NCBI RefSeq assembly: GCF_010389155.1
Contig: NC_057767.1
Coordinates: 39,283,688 to 39,347,687 of the forward strand
From: Erigeron canadensis
Taxonomy: Eukaryota > Streptophyta > Magnoliopsida > Asterales > Asteraceae
Reading direction: 5' to 3'
Length of the DNA: 64,000 nt
Shown: positions 1-13,000 of the stretch, piece after piece
How the letters are laid out: each line of letters opens with the position of its first letter
How positions within the stretch are numbered: position 1 is the first letter of the stretch
Position numbers and translations under genes: made by a program
The notes under the pieces: model-generated
The model's database searches: none
The model's input: the letters and a program-made list of their open reading frames with translations, nothing else
Told to the model about the DNA's origin: nothing

Positions 1-452
1 GCGACACCACCACCAAACTAATATGTAATATACAACATACCAACATGTATATTACCTATATATATATAGTCTTCTAGTCCTCTTTAGCTATGACGAAAAA
101 CACCATCAGTAATGCCTGATCCATTGAGAAAATTCTCTGACACATTGACACACCACCACTTTCCACGTAGCTCGGTGTGATCTTCTGAGCTACAGACAGC
201 ATACTTTACAAGTTTACATACCGTCTCCATGTCCACCTCATTTGACATGAACTAAGACCAAGATTAGAACTCCTGTAGGCGCTTAAGATTTGTTGATGAT
301 TTCTACAAGCACACATGTTAACGAGATCAGTATCTTTTAAAATAGATAGAAAAAGCTTCAGGGATTGATTGCATTCACAAGAACAAAGAGGAAAAGAAGC
401 TTAACATACCTGCCTTAGACATCCAGTCTAAGACTTTAGCATCATAAATTGT
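1..452 (-). other. VPS13 3' UTR and downstream flank
   Basis: This stretch lies 3' of the VPS13 stop. On the minus strand the 45 nt after the stop run into GCAG followed by GTATGTT (boundary at about 407/408), a strong donor, so the transcript may contain a 3' UTR intron. No clear poly(A) signal or further ORF was identified before the window edge. Confidence 0.4.
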
Positions 453-1036
453 CTAATGGTGACTAGCACTGCTACCAAAAGTTGAATTTGGAGGAAGTGG
501 TGCATGAACCTGCTGTGAAGACCATGGACGTTCTTTTAAGAAAACGGCTTCTGCAGTTGAAACATCAGTTGTTGCTGAATAAGGCCTTTTCACTTTCCTT
601 TTATGCATTTCCTAATAGAGTCAACAACGAAACTCAGCTTTTCCAGAAAACTGTTTATAACAACCCATTCAAATTGCCAGTATAATCAAGAATTAACTGT
701 GATTATTTCTAATGAGGCTAGAAAATAGGAACTACGGGAAGGAACGGGTACCTTCGACTCATTTGGTGCATATATACTCATTGCTTGCTCAATAGAGGAA
801 TAAACCTCGATAGCCTGTTTGGTATCACGGTAACATTTTATTACCCGTGTATGATCATTGTTCTCCGATGACTTGGATTTCAAGTACAAAATAAGTTTTG
901 ACGGAGGAGCGCCAGGGTGATCTTTCTTTCCAGTAGTTAGTTCCATGGTCCCTAGGTCCTCCCACAGAACATCCCACAACACTAAGCATGGATCCCTTGC
1001 TGGATTGAATTTCTTCTGCGTCATGAGGTTTGATGC
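453..1036 (-). CDS. VPS13: VPS13 exons 61-62: PH-like C-terminus and stop
   Basis: Exons: 752-1036 and 453-611. They encode residues 4072-4218. Together with the end of exon 60 ([33 protein letters not shown]) exon 61 forms the C-terminal PH-like fold of VPS13 ([23 protein letters not shown]). Exon 62 begins at a TTAG acceptor, reads [16 protein letters not shown], and ends in TAG at 453-455. The last ~50 residues are Pro/Ser-rich and probably disordered. The stop is followed after 45 nt by a good donor, so the 3' UTR may be spliced. Confidence 0.85.
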
Positions 1037-4000
1037 CTGCACCGATCATCATAGATAGTCAATCACCAAAATTTTTAACTTGGGTGATATTTGGTAAAAG
1101 CAAAAAATATCCAATCAAGTAACACGTACTTGTAAGAGTATAACTCTTCTGTGTGTGACAAGAAGTATCTTCTCTTTACGTAGCGAAAAATGATCTTCAT
1201 AAGCATCAGATAATGCAAACTTTCCACGGACTTTAAATAGATCCACTTGTAAAAAGAATGACCCTGATTCCGCGAGCTGCAGTATTACTTGTCCCTGTGC
1301 CCGGTAGTCATCGTATGGTCTAAGTAAACTGTCACCACTGATAACTCTTGGCAGTCTTCGACGGAGAAGAAGGTCTTCTGAAGTGATGGCGGCTGCTATC
1401 TTCATTCGCATTGCATTTGCACCTTCAGTTGTCTTTGATAACAAATCCAAGACTCCACTGACGGGTTGGGCAGCCGCCCCTATTAATCCTCTACCAACAC
1501 CCTGAACAAAACCTTCTACACCTGATTGCTTTGCGCCTTCTAATGGCTTGGTTAAAATACCAGTCACTCCCCTAAATATACCCTTTGCTAGTGCTCCTCC
1601 TCCCTCTCGTATCACATCACTAATATCTTCAACACCTTTATTTTCCTGCAACATAGCATAACTTCACATGGTTAATAGACATAGCATAAAAGCTGATATA
1701 TGTTTTCAGTCACGGACAGACCTGTTTCTGGCGACCCTGAATAAATTTTTTGTCCATTGATAAGGCAGCAACACCTTTGCTCATATGTCCAAATGCACTG
1801 CTTGCATTTCCCAGTATATCCACACCAGAGAGCAGCTGGAGAGGCTGACTTAGAAGATCCTTGGTGATATTTGATATGGCATTTGTCGTAAGAACACTTT
1901 GTCTCATAGACAAGTTCTCTAGGAATCTCTGATTTACTCGCACCTTTCAATAATTATATGTATCCAGTCAAAGTTCTGAATTCAGAGCAGTTGACAACAA
2001 ATTTACACTAAATTAAGTGGAAATGTGAGGCAACAATAGGACAGATGTAATACTTACAGGCATATTTTCTGTGTTCCCCAGAGCAGTCATCAAGGATGAC
2101 CAGAACCCAAGCACACCAACAGGCCGTTGAGTCGGTGACATAGCCATGGAGAACTTAAATCGAAATTCTGAGATGTTTAAAACTCTGCAAGACAAAGGGT
2201 AGTTTGTTACTAAACTCAAGTTCAAGACGCCAGACATGAGGTGAAAGAGGTCCAACATACCCAATTTCGATGATAGGGTCCACCGAGACGGCTGTTGTTT
2301 GTGCATCACTGAATCTACTAAAATCAATCTGTTGGATCATACCATGAAGTCGCCAAATTATGGGTTCATGAATGCTTATCAAGAAGGCAGAGTTTTCAGG
2401 TCCCTATCAGAACAAAAAAACATAGGTATATTATTACAGCAGCATGATTAAAAACTTCGCCAGAAATAAACAAGCACATACTCACTTGCAAACCAATATA
2501 AGGATAAGCACAAAAATCTAATGAGCCATCAGATTGTTGCGTCATAGAAAACTTAAATATGTAATCTGCCTCTATTCCAACTCTTTGCGGCCTAAAGAGA
2601 ACGGGCATTGGTGTCAACGGCAGTTGATTGTCGACTTGGATACCACGCATTCTTAACTTGATCCTACAAAGTACATAACATTCGAGTTCCATGAATTATC
2701 CTTGCAAAACTGGAGTGATAACTTTAAAGTGGTGGTAGGGCAATACCTACTGATTCCGGAGCCCAAACCAGTTGAGTGCGACAAAAGAAGGTTCTGCACT
2801 GACAAGTAGAGTATCTCTTCAGGTGTATGATCAATAACGGATATTCCAAGCTCTGTGAGTTCAAGCGTAAGATGGAATTCACATTCGGAAGTGGAAACCG
2901 AAGGTTGAACATTATTTCTGGAAGCTCTTGATGAAGAAGAGGTACTAATTATTTTCATATTTGCTTTGGGATTGTTGTCCGGAATCCAGTCCCTCAACAT
3001 AACAACATTCATTTTCTCTTCCTTAACTATAGTAACACGTACTGCTTTGGTAGGTCCCCCATCTACTTGAACAGGATGATAATCACGAACCTCATCGATA
3101 TTGTACTTCGATGACTCGTTAGTGTCAGTTCCATCCACCAGGATTTCCAAGATTCGTTGTCTACCAAGGTCTTCCCATGAAAATGAAGCACTTGTGCAGG
3201 GAAGAAGGCAACGCCATGAATCATCACCACCATCAATTTGTCGAAAATGGAAGGGTAGAAACATACTATGATTCTCAATCCTGCATGGACACTCAGCTAA
3301 TCAATTTTCCAATTTGTAAGAAATAACAAGAGGATGGTCAAATAAGAATTGAACACTCTAGCAATGTGCTTTACTAACATCTCTTAATAACTTTAGCACA
3401 TTTTACTTCTTTAGTACCACATAATGTTAATCAACATGTCCTGTATTTGCCATTGTGAAAATTTCGGGATTTATAAATTTAACATGCCTTCTTTGTCCGA
3501 TATATACAAATCATCTAAGAAGTAAAGTAGTATATAACAAGAAAATTGGACCTGGATCATATATTATATTGAGTTATTCAATTTCACATCTCCATAGTCT
3601 AAGCTGTTAAAAACAGAAACACAACCTGTACTGGCTTGAAAATGAATCGGGTCGGATGATGACATCAAATCGTGAGCTTGTTGTTCCACTCCTTACTTCA
3701 ACCGTAAGATACAATTGCTTGCCTGTCCTTTCATTCCTCAAGGGAACACGCATCCAGCCTTCAGTAGCAACACTAAATGGTGTACTCCAATTGTATCCAT
3801 CAGTCTTTAACTACAGTAAGGTAAGATCCAATTTAAGCATGAGAAATAACAATCGCCAATCAAGCCATACTTGGAGTATTTTAAGAAACGGTAATCATAT
3901 GCAGACCTTCAATAGTTCAACTCTGCCAGATGTCGGCCATTTAAAATGGTTTGGAGCATCGGTAGGATGAATCCAAGCAAATGACTGAGTATCACATTGC

Positions 4001-7000
4001 TGCAGACATAAACTTAAGCCAGTCCTATTATATAACAATGTGTGTGGCTGAAAATGGACAACCTGCATTAATTATTCAGTGATATAAACGTTAGTCAGGT
4101 GAGAAATAAAAACTGGATTTAACTGATGTTACAAGACAAGTGAACAATCGTAATTTGGTATACCTTTGTTCTGTCAGTTGTCATGTGCAGTAGAGCTGAT
4201 AAGTTGTAGTAGGACCCATCTGAACTAAATGCCTTGACATCCACTCTTTGCTATGAGAGGAAAGAATATCCAGCAAGTCAAAGATGTTAGTAAAATGGAA
4301 GTTACAGCAAGAAGGTAACAGGATGATATTACCGAATGAAAACTTGTTCACCTTCTTTTCCAGATCAAGAAGTGATAGTCCAGAACTAAAATTTTCAGAA
4401 TGCTGAGTAGCAACGGCTATGCCCACACGAGGTGAAAGAGATGCATCATTTCGTGATGAAAACAGCATAGCTCCTCCACGTCCCACATATTCGTGGGGAG
4501 AAAGCATGCTGGGAGTAGGACTAGTGTCCTCTATTGCTTCTAGCACTTGGAAATTCTTCCTTGACCCACTCTCTATGGGACTCGTAGGATTCTTAAAGCT
4601 TAATTTTCCAGATTTGGCAGGTTTTGTCAGCGGCAAAGACTCTATATCTGCATTTTCCGAGGGTTCAATTTCTACCACTCGATAAGTAAGTGGTACAGAG
4701 CAGTCATTACTAATCCAATACGGGACAAAAAATCTTATGGTGTTAGAAGAAGCTGCAGATGCTCCCATGTCCCGTTCGATGCACACACGCAATTTCCTGC
4801 TAGGCAAGAAAAGTCATTAAAAATTCTTGCAGTGACCAACTTCAACTTAATTATGCGATTTTCTATTAGACCAATGATCAACACGGAACTCACGTTAAAT
4901 AACTAAGGTTTTATTTTATCACTATATACAAATGAGAATAATAAATGGATGAATACATATCAACACTTGAACAGTAATGGATGAATTCATATGAACAGTA
5001 ATGGATGAATTCAAATCAATCATATCAAGCAGTACTGAGAGCTAGAAGTTGCCTAGAAACATGTGCAATCAACAAAGGAAGCAAAATTCAGTTATACTGG
5101 TACTACTAACCTTCGTTTATGCTGATGTATCATACAAAACGAGGAAGCATGACTATTAGATGAAATATCCAAGACAGGGACTGGATCCTGCATTTCATGA
5201 AGAGAAAGTATTGTAGAATAAGAACCAATTTTATAAATTTTTTGCTTTAAAGGTAATCAAAAACTTGAATGATAACAGCTAATCACTTACTTTTTCCAAT
5301 ATCCATCCACCTTCTAACGTCATTGAAAGATAAAGAGGATTACGGACATCCGCGTAATATATAGGTACAACAGCACGTGATGCTAAAAGGCCACGCTGCC
5401 TCTCACTTGTAGTGCCAGTGTTCAGCTTTTCCCAAATTGTGAACTGCGCTGAGCAAGGAAGTCGGTTTTCCAACTTCAAAGGAGCATTAACTGATATTTT
5501 CCAATCATAAACAGGGGAATTGAGCTCTGTTTGAAGAACTGATGCATCTGCACCAACACTAAGCCAAAATTGCCTGGTATCATTTGCTGGGCAACACCAG
5601 AGCATGTCATTCTTTTCAATCTGATTTAGCCTGAATGAAGAGTTCAACAAGTTTTTTCCTTGTTTTACTGAATTGTCTTTAGAATGCTGTCCCTGGTCAT
5701 TTGAAGAATGGTCCTTTGCCCCGACAGATGTTGATACTAAAGCAACAGGAGACCCCCAATTGTAGAATCCCTCTTGGTGTTGAGCAGAAGGGCGAATTTG
5801 TAAGCAGCTATCAGAATCCTTTGACATCGATCGCCATGGTAATACAAAAGAACAACCAGGTCGTAAGATACAGATATCAGAATCAGTGTTAGGCATCTGT
5901 TGGTCGCTAATTTTTTGTCTTGTACGGATCCAACGCCTACGGCGCATATTGTCTTGAGAAGACTTTGAAGAATTTTGAGGAGTTGGCGGCCATTTAAGAG
6001 TTTGGTAGTCACGCCCATATGCCCAACCATCGACGTCAACAGGATCAGTTTTATCAATCATCCAAGCTGATGTCCACGTCCATCCGGGTGGAAGTGGTGG
6101 TTCGTAGAAATCCTATTATGCCGCAGAATAATTAAAGTAAATAAGTAATACCAAAAAAGAGAATAACAAGGAGATAACTAATGATGGGTGAAAAAAATGG
6201 TTTCAAGGGACACTTACATTACTTGAATATGAGAAATTTCTGTTGCTCCAACGTCCTGGATCATTCCCGCGAAAACTAGGCCGCTTGCCCCACCCTAAAA
6301 TTGAGCTATGTCTTTGGTTCTCAAAAACCTCTTCTACAGCAATATTACAATCAGTTATTTCAGAAGTTTGGTCATGATCAAGACTCTTAGTAGCACAAGA
6401 GACGCTTATATCCAACTCAACATTCGAATCATTAGAGACAGTTGCAAGACCCCTCAGAACTGCATGTTTTTTTCCATCTTTCATAACTACTTCCATGGCG
6501 ATGAAATCATTATCAATCTTTTTTGTGATGACTGAGAGAGGAAGGAAAGACCTAAAACTTTCCCACACACCTTCAGGGCCGAGTCCCACCCAAAAACCCA
6601 CATTATTAACCACATCTTTCTCCTGCTCCGCGGTACTTTGGAGATTCGAAACTGCCTTCATTTCAAAATAAGATGTAGAAGCTACAAGACATCCTTGAAA
6701 AGGCAAGTCATCTTTCTTTTGTTGACCCTAAAGAAATAAAATCAACACTTGCTAACTATCAGATATCTAAATTAATTAAAACATACAAGCACAATTACTA
6801 ACCCTCCTCATTAAAAGATGTGTAACATTTTTCTGACCATCGGTTGCTTGTTGCAACATTCTAGCTGATGCCACCTTTCTCAAGGGATTCGCACCATGTC
6901 CAGCTGAAATAGTTGAGGCACCCACGACTTCACCTGATGCCAATAGAAACCAAGATCAGCTGGTGAATACACAGGAATTCCACAATGATTGTTTTATATA

Positions 7001-10000
7001 GGCTTTGAGTCGAAATCATCCATCACATAGCCATTATGGATATATTATATCCAACACCAAGATTTGATACTAATACTATGGCTAATTGAACTCGCATTGG
7101 TTCATTTGAGCAGAGGTAAGACTCTGATAACATCATTCCCTTATATTCATACAGAATACAAAAAAATGACGGGTAATAGGAAACCTTAACAATACGTAAT
7201 GTAGCTCAATGAATCAATGCTATATTACCTTTTCCTGCTTTGGCTGCAAGATTAGTGACCTCTACTTCCAACCTAGCCAAACCCTACACAATCAGATATA
7301 AGTTATTTTCTGGGATAATACACATAAATTAATTCCGTAAAAGATTTAAAGCACACAAATAACAGGGCATGTATTAGAGTTAAAAAGAACAGGAAGAAGA
7401 AAATGATCATCAAAAAAGTTCTAGTCGAGATAGCTATAACTATAAGGCTGTGCTCAACTTCCTAACGTTTTTCTGGGCACTGACAATTCAAAGTATAAGC
7501 TTTTCTTAGCTGATGTGTGTGCTTGGCTGTGTTTTCCTGTATAGCCTTTAAGGTGGGAAAGATATCAGGTGATCTTGTAAATTTCAACAAACCTTCCGAG
7601 GAACCTCAAAAATAAAAAGTTCATTCCATCTGGCACTCCCAAGATCATTGTTTTTGGAAATCAAGGGCTTTACGCATCTAGTCCTCGCACTCTGAGGGAA
7701 CAGCCTCTGCTGACTTGCCTCCTGACTTTCAACAACAAGCCGGAGTGCACAGAAGAAGCTATTACTATTCCCATCATCAACAATCGGTAGATCCTTTCAA
7801 GAAGAGAAAACAAGATTATTAGCAACCACTATCATAGTACCCGCGCAATGCGGCGGGACATAATATGAGAGTATAAGAGTATGAAATGGCAAAACATATG
7901 TCATTTCTTAGAATTGAATATCAATAATCAATAAAATATATAATAAAGAAAAATGTTGAGTTATAAAGAAATATTATATGTATTCTAGCTTACATAAAAG
8001 TTTCTCTCTCTCTCTCTCTTTTTCTTTTTAATAAAAATAATAGTTGTTTAATCTTCCTAAAGACATGATCATGACATTTGTTTAAATCAAAGGTTAAAAT
8101 TAGGAGAGAGAGTTAGTAGATTACACTTCTCATGTATCCGTGGCTTTAGGAGTATTATTAAGAGGATTTTTAGGAGGATATATCATTTCGTGTATTTAAT
8201 AATCAAGAATTACATATTGCAAATATTTAAGTAGACTATTAAATTTTAAAAGATAAAAGTTAACTGGAAACAATATTTTAAGTGAAATTCACTATTAATT
8301 TGAGAAGATTATGGTTTAGATTATAGAGATATATTTGTCATTTTATGTTTTGAAATTTGAGGTGTAAACTCTTCTAAGAGAGTGTAGATGTTTGGACATA
8401 TGTCATGATCATTTAAATATTGATGTAAATTATACAACCTTAGCTTCGATTATCTGCACCGCAATATAACATCTCCCCTCCCTTGAATCATCAACTGAGT
8501 TTAATCGATCCGAGTACTTTGAAGGTGGAATCCACACAGAAGCACTATTATCATACTGCAGAAGGTTAACTGCAGTAGAGTTTTGGTCAAACTTCTTCAA
8601 ATAAATGTCACATCCAAGTCTGTTCTCTACAGTCACTGTCTGGAAATCATCTATATCCAGTGCAGAAAAAATTGAACCATCTTCACCAATGCTAGAGCTG
8701 TTAGTTTCCTGCTAAGTATTCATATAAAAGGATAATAAGCAAACCAATTTATGGAATCGAACTGCCAAGAAGTGTTGTAGATAATATCTCCAACTACAAT
8801 AGACCTCTTCTGTTTTGATTGCCTTTTGCTCAAGCTCTCTCAGTCTTCTCCAAGAAGCGACAGCCTCAGCAAAGGTATCAATACTTGCAGCACTAATATT
8901 AATATTGAGAATGCTAGTAGCTGCAATCCGTGCTCTTTTTCCAATTCTTGTTTGAGATTGCTCATTGGTATCATATGTCTCGAATCTTCAAAAATAAAAC
9001 AAAGGTAAATAAGGGCAAGCAATACTTTGTTGAAGACCAAAATACTTAAACAACGCGACAACAAGACATTATAGTAAATTTAATACTTGAATACTCCATC
9101 AAATGGTTCCACAATTGGTTCCCACGAGTCTAACTGTGTGTTAAATGCTGATGCAGCAATTGAAGATATAAGCACAGCATTCATGGAGTCCATTCCACCA
9201 TGGGTTGCAAGCTTAATGTTCGTGATGGTAACATCAAAAAAGGGTGTCATCTGGAAAAATCCGAGATACAAGTTTGCAATGAGATAAAATTTTTAATATA
9301 TATAACCAAGAAGAAAAGCATATGCGAGTTTCATACCATTCCACACAGACTGTCTAAAATGGTTACAGAGAAGCATTTCAATTTTATTTCAGCCATTATG
9401 TTGTCCCGTGTCTTTGGTTGCACAGAATCGCCAATAGTGAAAGCCAGTCGGCTGGAAGGCTTCTTCAGATCTGAGCGTGCAAGGAAGGTACAGGCCTAAA
9501 ATAAGATAGATTATAAGCTATACAGCTAAAATACCATTTCATCATATACAAAATAATAAAATAATATAAATCATATACAAGTATAGTAATACTAGACGCA
9601 TGCCCGAGCGATGCTGCGTTGATGGTGGTGGCGGCTGTTGATGGGGTCGGCGGTGGTGAACAGTGTTGTTAAAGGCGTGCGCCCAGCCCCGCCTAGGCGT
9701 AATGCGATGGCGAGGCAACACTTTGCCGCCTCAAACCCTAGGCCCAGCCCCACCAATAAATTAGGCGGCAAACTCACTATTTTCTATAAAACCCAATGGT
9801 TTTCCAAGAAACGATTTAATAGCATGTCAGAGAGAAAATCACGTCTATATATTTGTTTCAAATATCAACATCAATTAGAATATACCATCATTATTATCAT
9901 CAGATCATCCTTCATTAACATAATTTCCCTTCAACTTCAGGCAAGTTTTCTTCTTTTTTTCTTAAAATTATTTTTTCTTACTCAGATTTTAACTGAAATT

Positions 10001-13000
10001 TTGGCTTAATGCATTATGTGTTATTTAGATGGAATTTGCTAATTTGAATGGCATTTGGTTTGGTTTTTACTTTATTGCGCTTATTTTTTTCCGGGCGTGC
10101 GCTTTTTTTGCGCCTCTCGCCTTCGCCCCATTTAGGGTCTTTGCGCTTTGAGTTCACCGTCGCTTTTGACAATTATGGTGGTGAAAGTAAAAGTAACTGA
10201 TGTTAAAGGGGGTAGTATAGTTATTTTAAAGGTTGAGGTATCTATGTTGTAAATTATTTCATTTGGGGTATTATAGGTATATTAGATGGAGGTGTTTAAA
10301 TTAGTGAATAAAAAAGAGGGGTAATTTAGGTACGTTGCCTGCTTATTAGAGAAAGAAAAGGGGGAAGAAGAGGGGGGGGGGGGTTGCTTCTTTATATAGA
10401 ACTAGCATTTTACCCGCGCAATGCGGCGGCGGCGGTAACGGCGGTGTGACAGGTGGTGGCGATGTGGTTATTATTGTAAAATAATTAATGTAAAAAGGGT
10501 AGTGTAGTTATTTTAGAAGTTGATGAGTTTATGTTGTAAATTATTTCATTAATGGTATTATAAGTATTTTTAGATAAAAAATAAAAAAGAAAGAATTAAT
10601 TAATTAATTCATTAAGGGTAAAATGGCCATTTCATATGGGGACATTTTTATGAGAGAGGGTGTTGAAAAATGTTAGGAGAGAGAGTGTGATAATTTTTAT
10701 AAAGTAGTAGAGATCAAAGAGAGTATCACATTAACCTTCTTTTTACCCATATAATATGAGTAACTACATTCCAAATTGAACAATTGTAAATACTGACCTG
10801 ATTATCCACTTTCCAGATGCTCCAGCATTGAGATGGTTTTGAACTTGAATATTTGGAAATTGGCATCTCGGGAATATTAGCTTGGCTAACAAGATCGACC
10901 CTTGGACAGCAAAGCAGATTCAGTTTTGGCATCTCATCGACTCGTGTAACTACGCATCCCATGGAAGCATAACCTGGGGGTGCAATTGGGTACCAGAAAA
11001 TGGCATCATCCAGGCCTTTAATGATGATATGAGCAACTTTGGTAAACTGAACAGGGTTTGCAGATATATCAGGGTTGTCAGCTCTAAATATTATCCCCAA
11101 GGCAGGCGGCTCCAAACTGCAAAGTTGGTTAAAGATGCTTAAGTAGGAGTTTAAGGAGATGGAAAAATAGTGAGGAAATGGGGGACATATAGAGCTCTAA
11201 CCCTTCAGTTATACAGTCACCTAAAACCTTAAAGCCAGGACGTGGTATAGGTCTCCACACAGAGACTGGTCTGCGAAGATCATTACCCTTGTCCCACCAG
11301 ATCCTCTCAAAGCTTGGAGTTGACATATAACAACTAGCTTTTGAAATTGGTCTGAGAACATCCCACCCGGATGATATTGTATTCGGATTACTGCTTTGTC
11401 GGTGTGTACTCTCATGGTTAACCTTTAAATCAAACCTGGACTCTTTAGTAGAGAGACGATGCCAACTTGAATTTAAAAGTAGTAGATAGTTAACATCATA
11501 GCATATATCCTCTGGGGGACAGCTAACAGAAGAATTTGCATGAAATGATCCAAGAATGTTGTCCAGTCTCCATATGCTAAATCCTGATGGGTAATTCTTA
11601 TTTGAGGAAGCACTGAACATGCATGCCGAATATGCTGTGGACGTTGCAAGATCGGCTCTTATGCAATAGACAACATGATTTGGTGGTGGTTGGTGTCCAA
11701 TATGAGCAACACACCCTAGAGCTAAGTATCCCGGGGGTGCAATAGGTTCCCACAGAGAGCAATCACAATCGATACCCTCTACTCTTTCAGATTGTTGGAT
11801 ATGGGAGAATATGCCAACAAGCTTGAAGCCTAATGGTTTCCGTACACGCCCATATGTATTACTCACTGCCATAACCGCTTGTGAAGGAGGAATGGGCCTA
11901 TAATAAAAATATTGAAAGCAAAACACAATCAAAAACGTGTTACAGCAATCAACTACTCGTGATGCTACACAATCACCTATTATCAAGAACCAGCAACAAT
12001 GAAGAGTAACTAAAAATGTAGCTCAAATCCAATCAATCAGCAATAAATGTAGCCATCTAGGAATGAACTAAGAAAAAAAAATACATATCCCTCCCATATT
12101 ATGTGTACATTAAATAACTAAAAAGTGATAATTATAGTACTTCTATGCCTTACTCCCAAGATATGTATCTGCTTGTAAATTGAGTACTCATTACAAAAAA
12201 CTTATAACACAACTTATAGGTTGCAAAGAAGATCTGTTTATAAACATTTGAATATTTTCTACCTGGAAGTTACACAATCTCCAAGAATGACATAATTGGA
12301 AGGGGCACGAGGTCTCCAGAATGTAACAGCATTATGATGCACGTTTGCTGCATAGAAAAATAATTGCCCATTCGTGTTTAATCATAGGTAATGAGACATT
12401 AATGCAAACAAATATTAAATAGATGTAGAGGTATACCTTTTGGAGACACCCAAACTTGATCATAGTTAGTACAAGGACACAAGGGATCAGCACTCTGAAA
12501 ACGTAACGCTGCAACTGCCTGACTCTGTAGATTAAGAATCAGGGAGATGGCACTTAAAGATAAATGAACAAATATATCTGAAGATATCAAAGATATATTT
12601 GTTTTATCCTTTACAGAAGTATATCCCCCTGAAATATCCACTGGATCAAGAACTCTAAGACCAGAACCAGCCTCGACGGTTAGATCTTTGAGAAGAGCCC
12701 GAATCCATGTATCATTTTCTTTTGATGCAAACCTATCAAAATCAGGAAGATAATATATTTTTATCAACCCTCAAACAATTCATAAGTTGAAAGTTCATGA
12801 GATGGCAAAGAAGTTTACATGAAGCTTAGATCCATCCTTACACGAAGAAGCTTTTCAGCATGGTAAGAACCATCAATGGATGATCTGCTGCTATCATAAA
12901 AAGTGAACTCAGGAGACACCACCTGGAATATCAATAGATAACCTACGTAAGAATATGAACTGAGAGAAGTCCACATGATGCTAAATATGTTTATGCTTTC

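Noticed and set aside
4419..4685. 88-codon plus-strand frame
   Set aside because: Exact shadow of VPS13 exon 51 on the opposite strand.
9638..10009. 123-codon plus-strand frame in VPS13 intron 40
   Set aside because: It lies across the left end of a nested TIR transposon and a Helitron; no domain, and composition follows the repeats.
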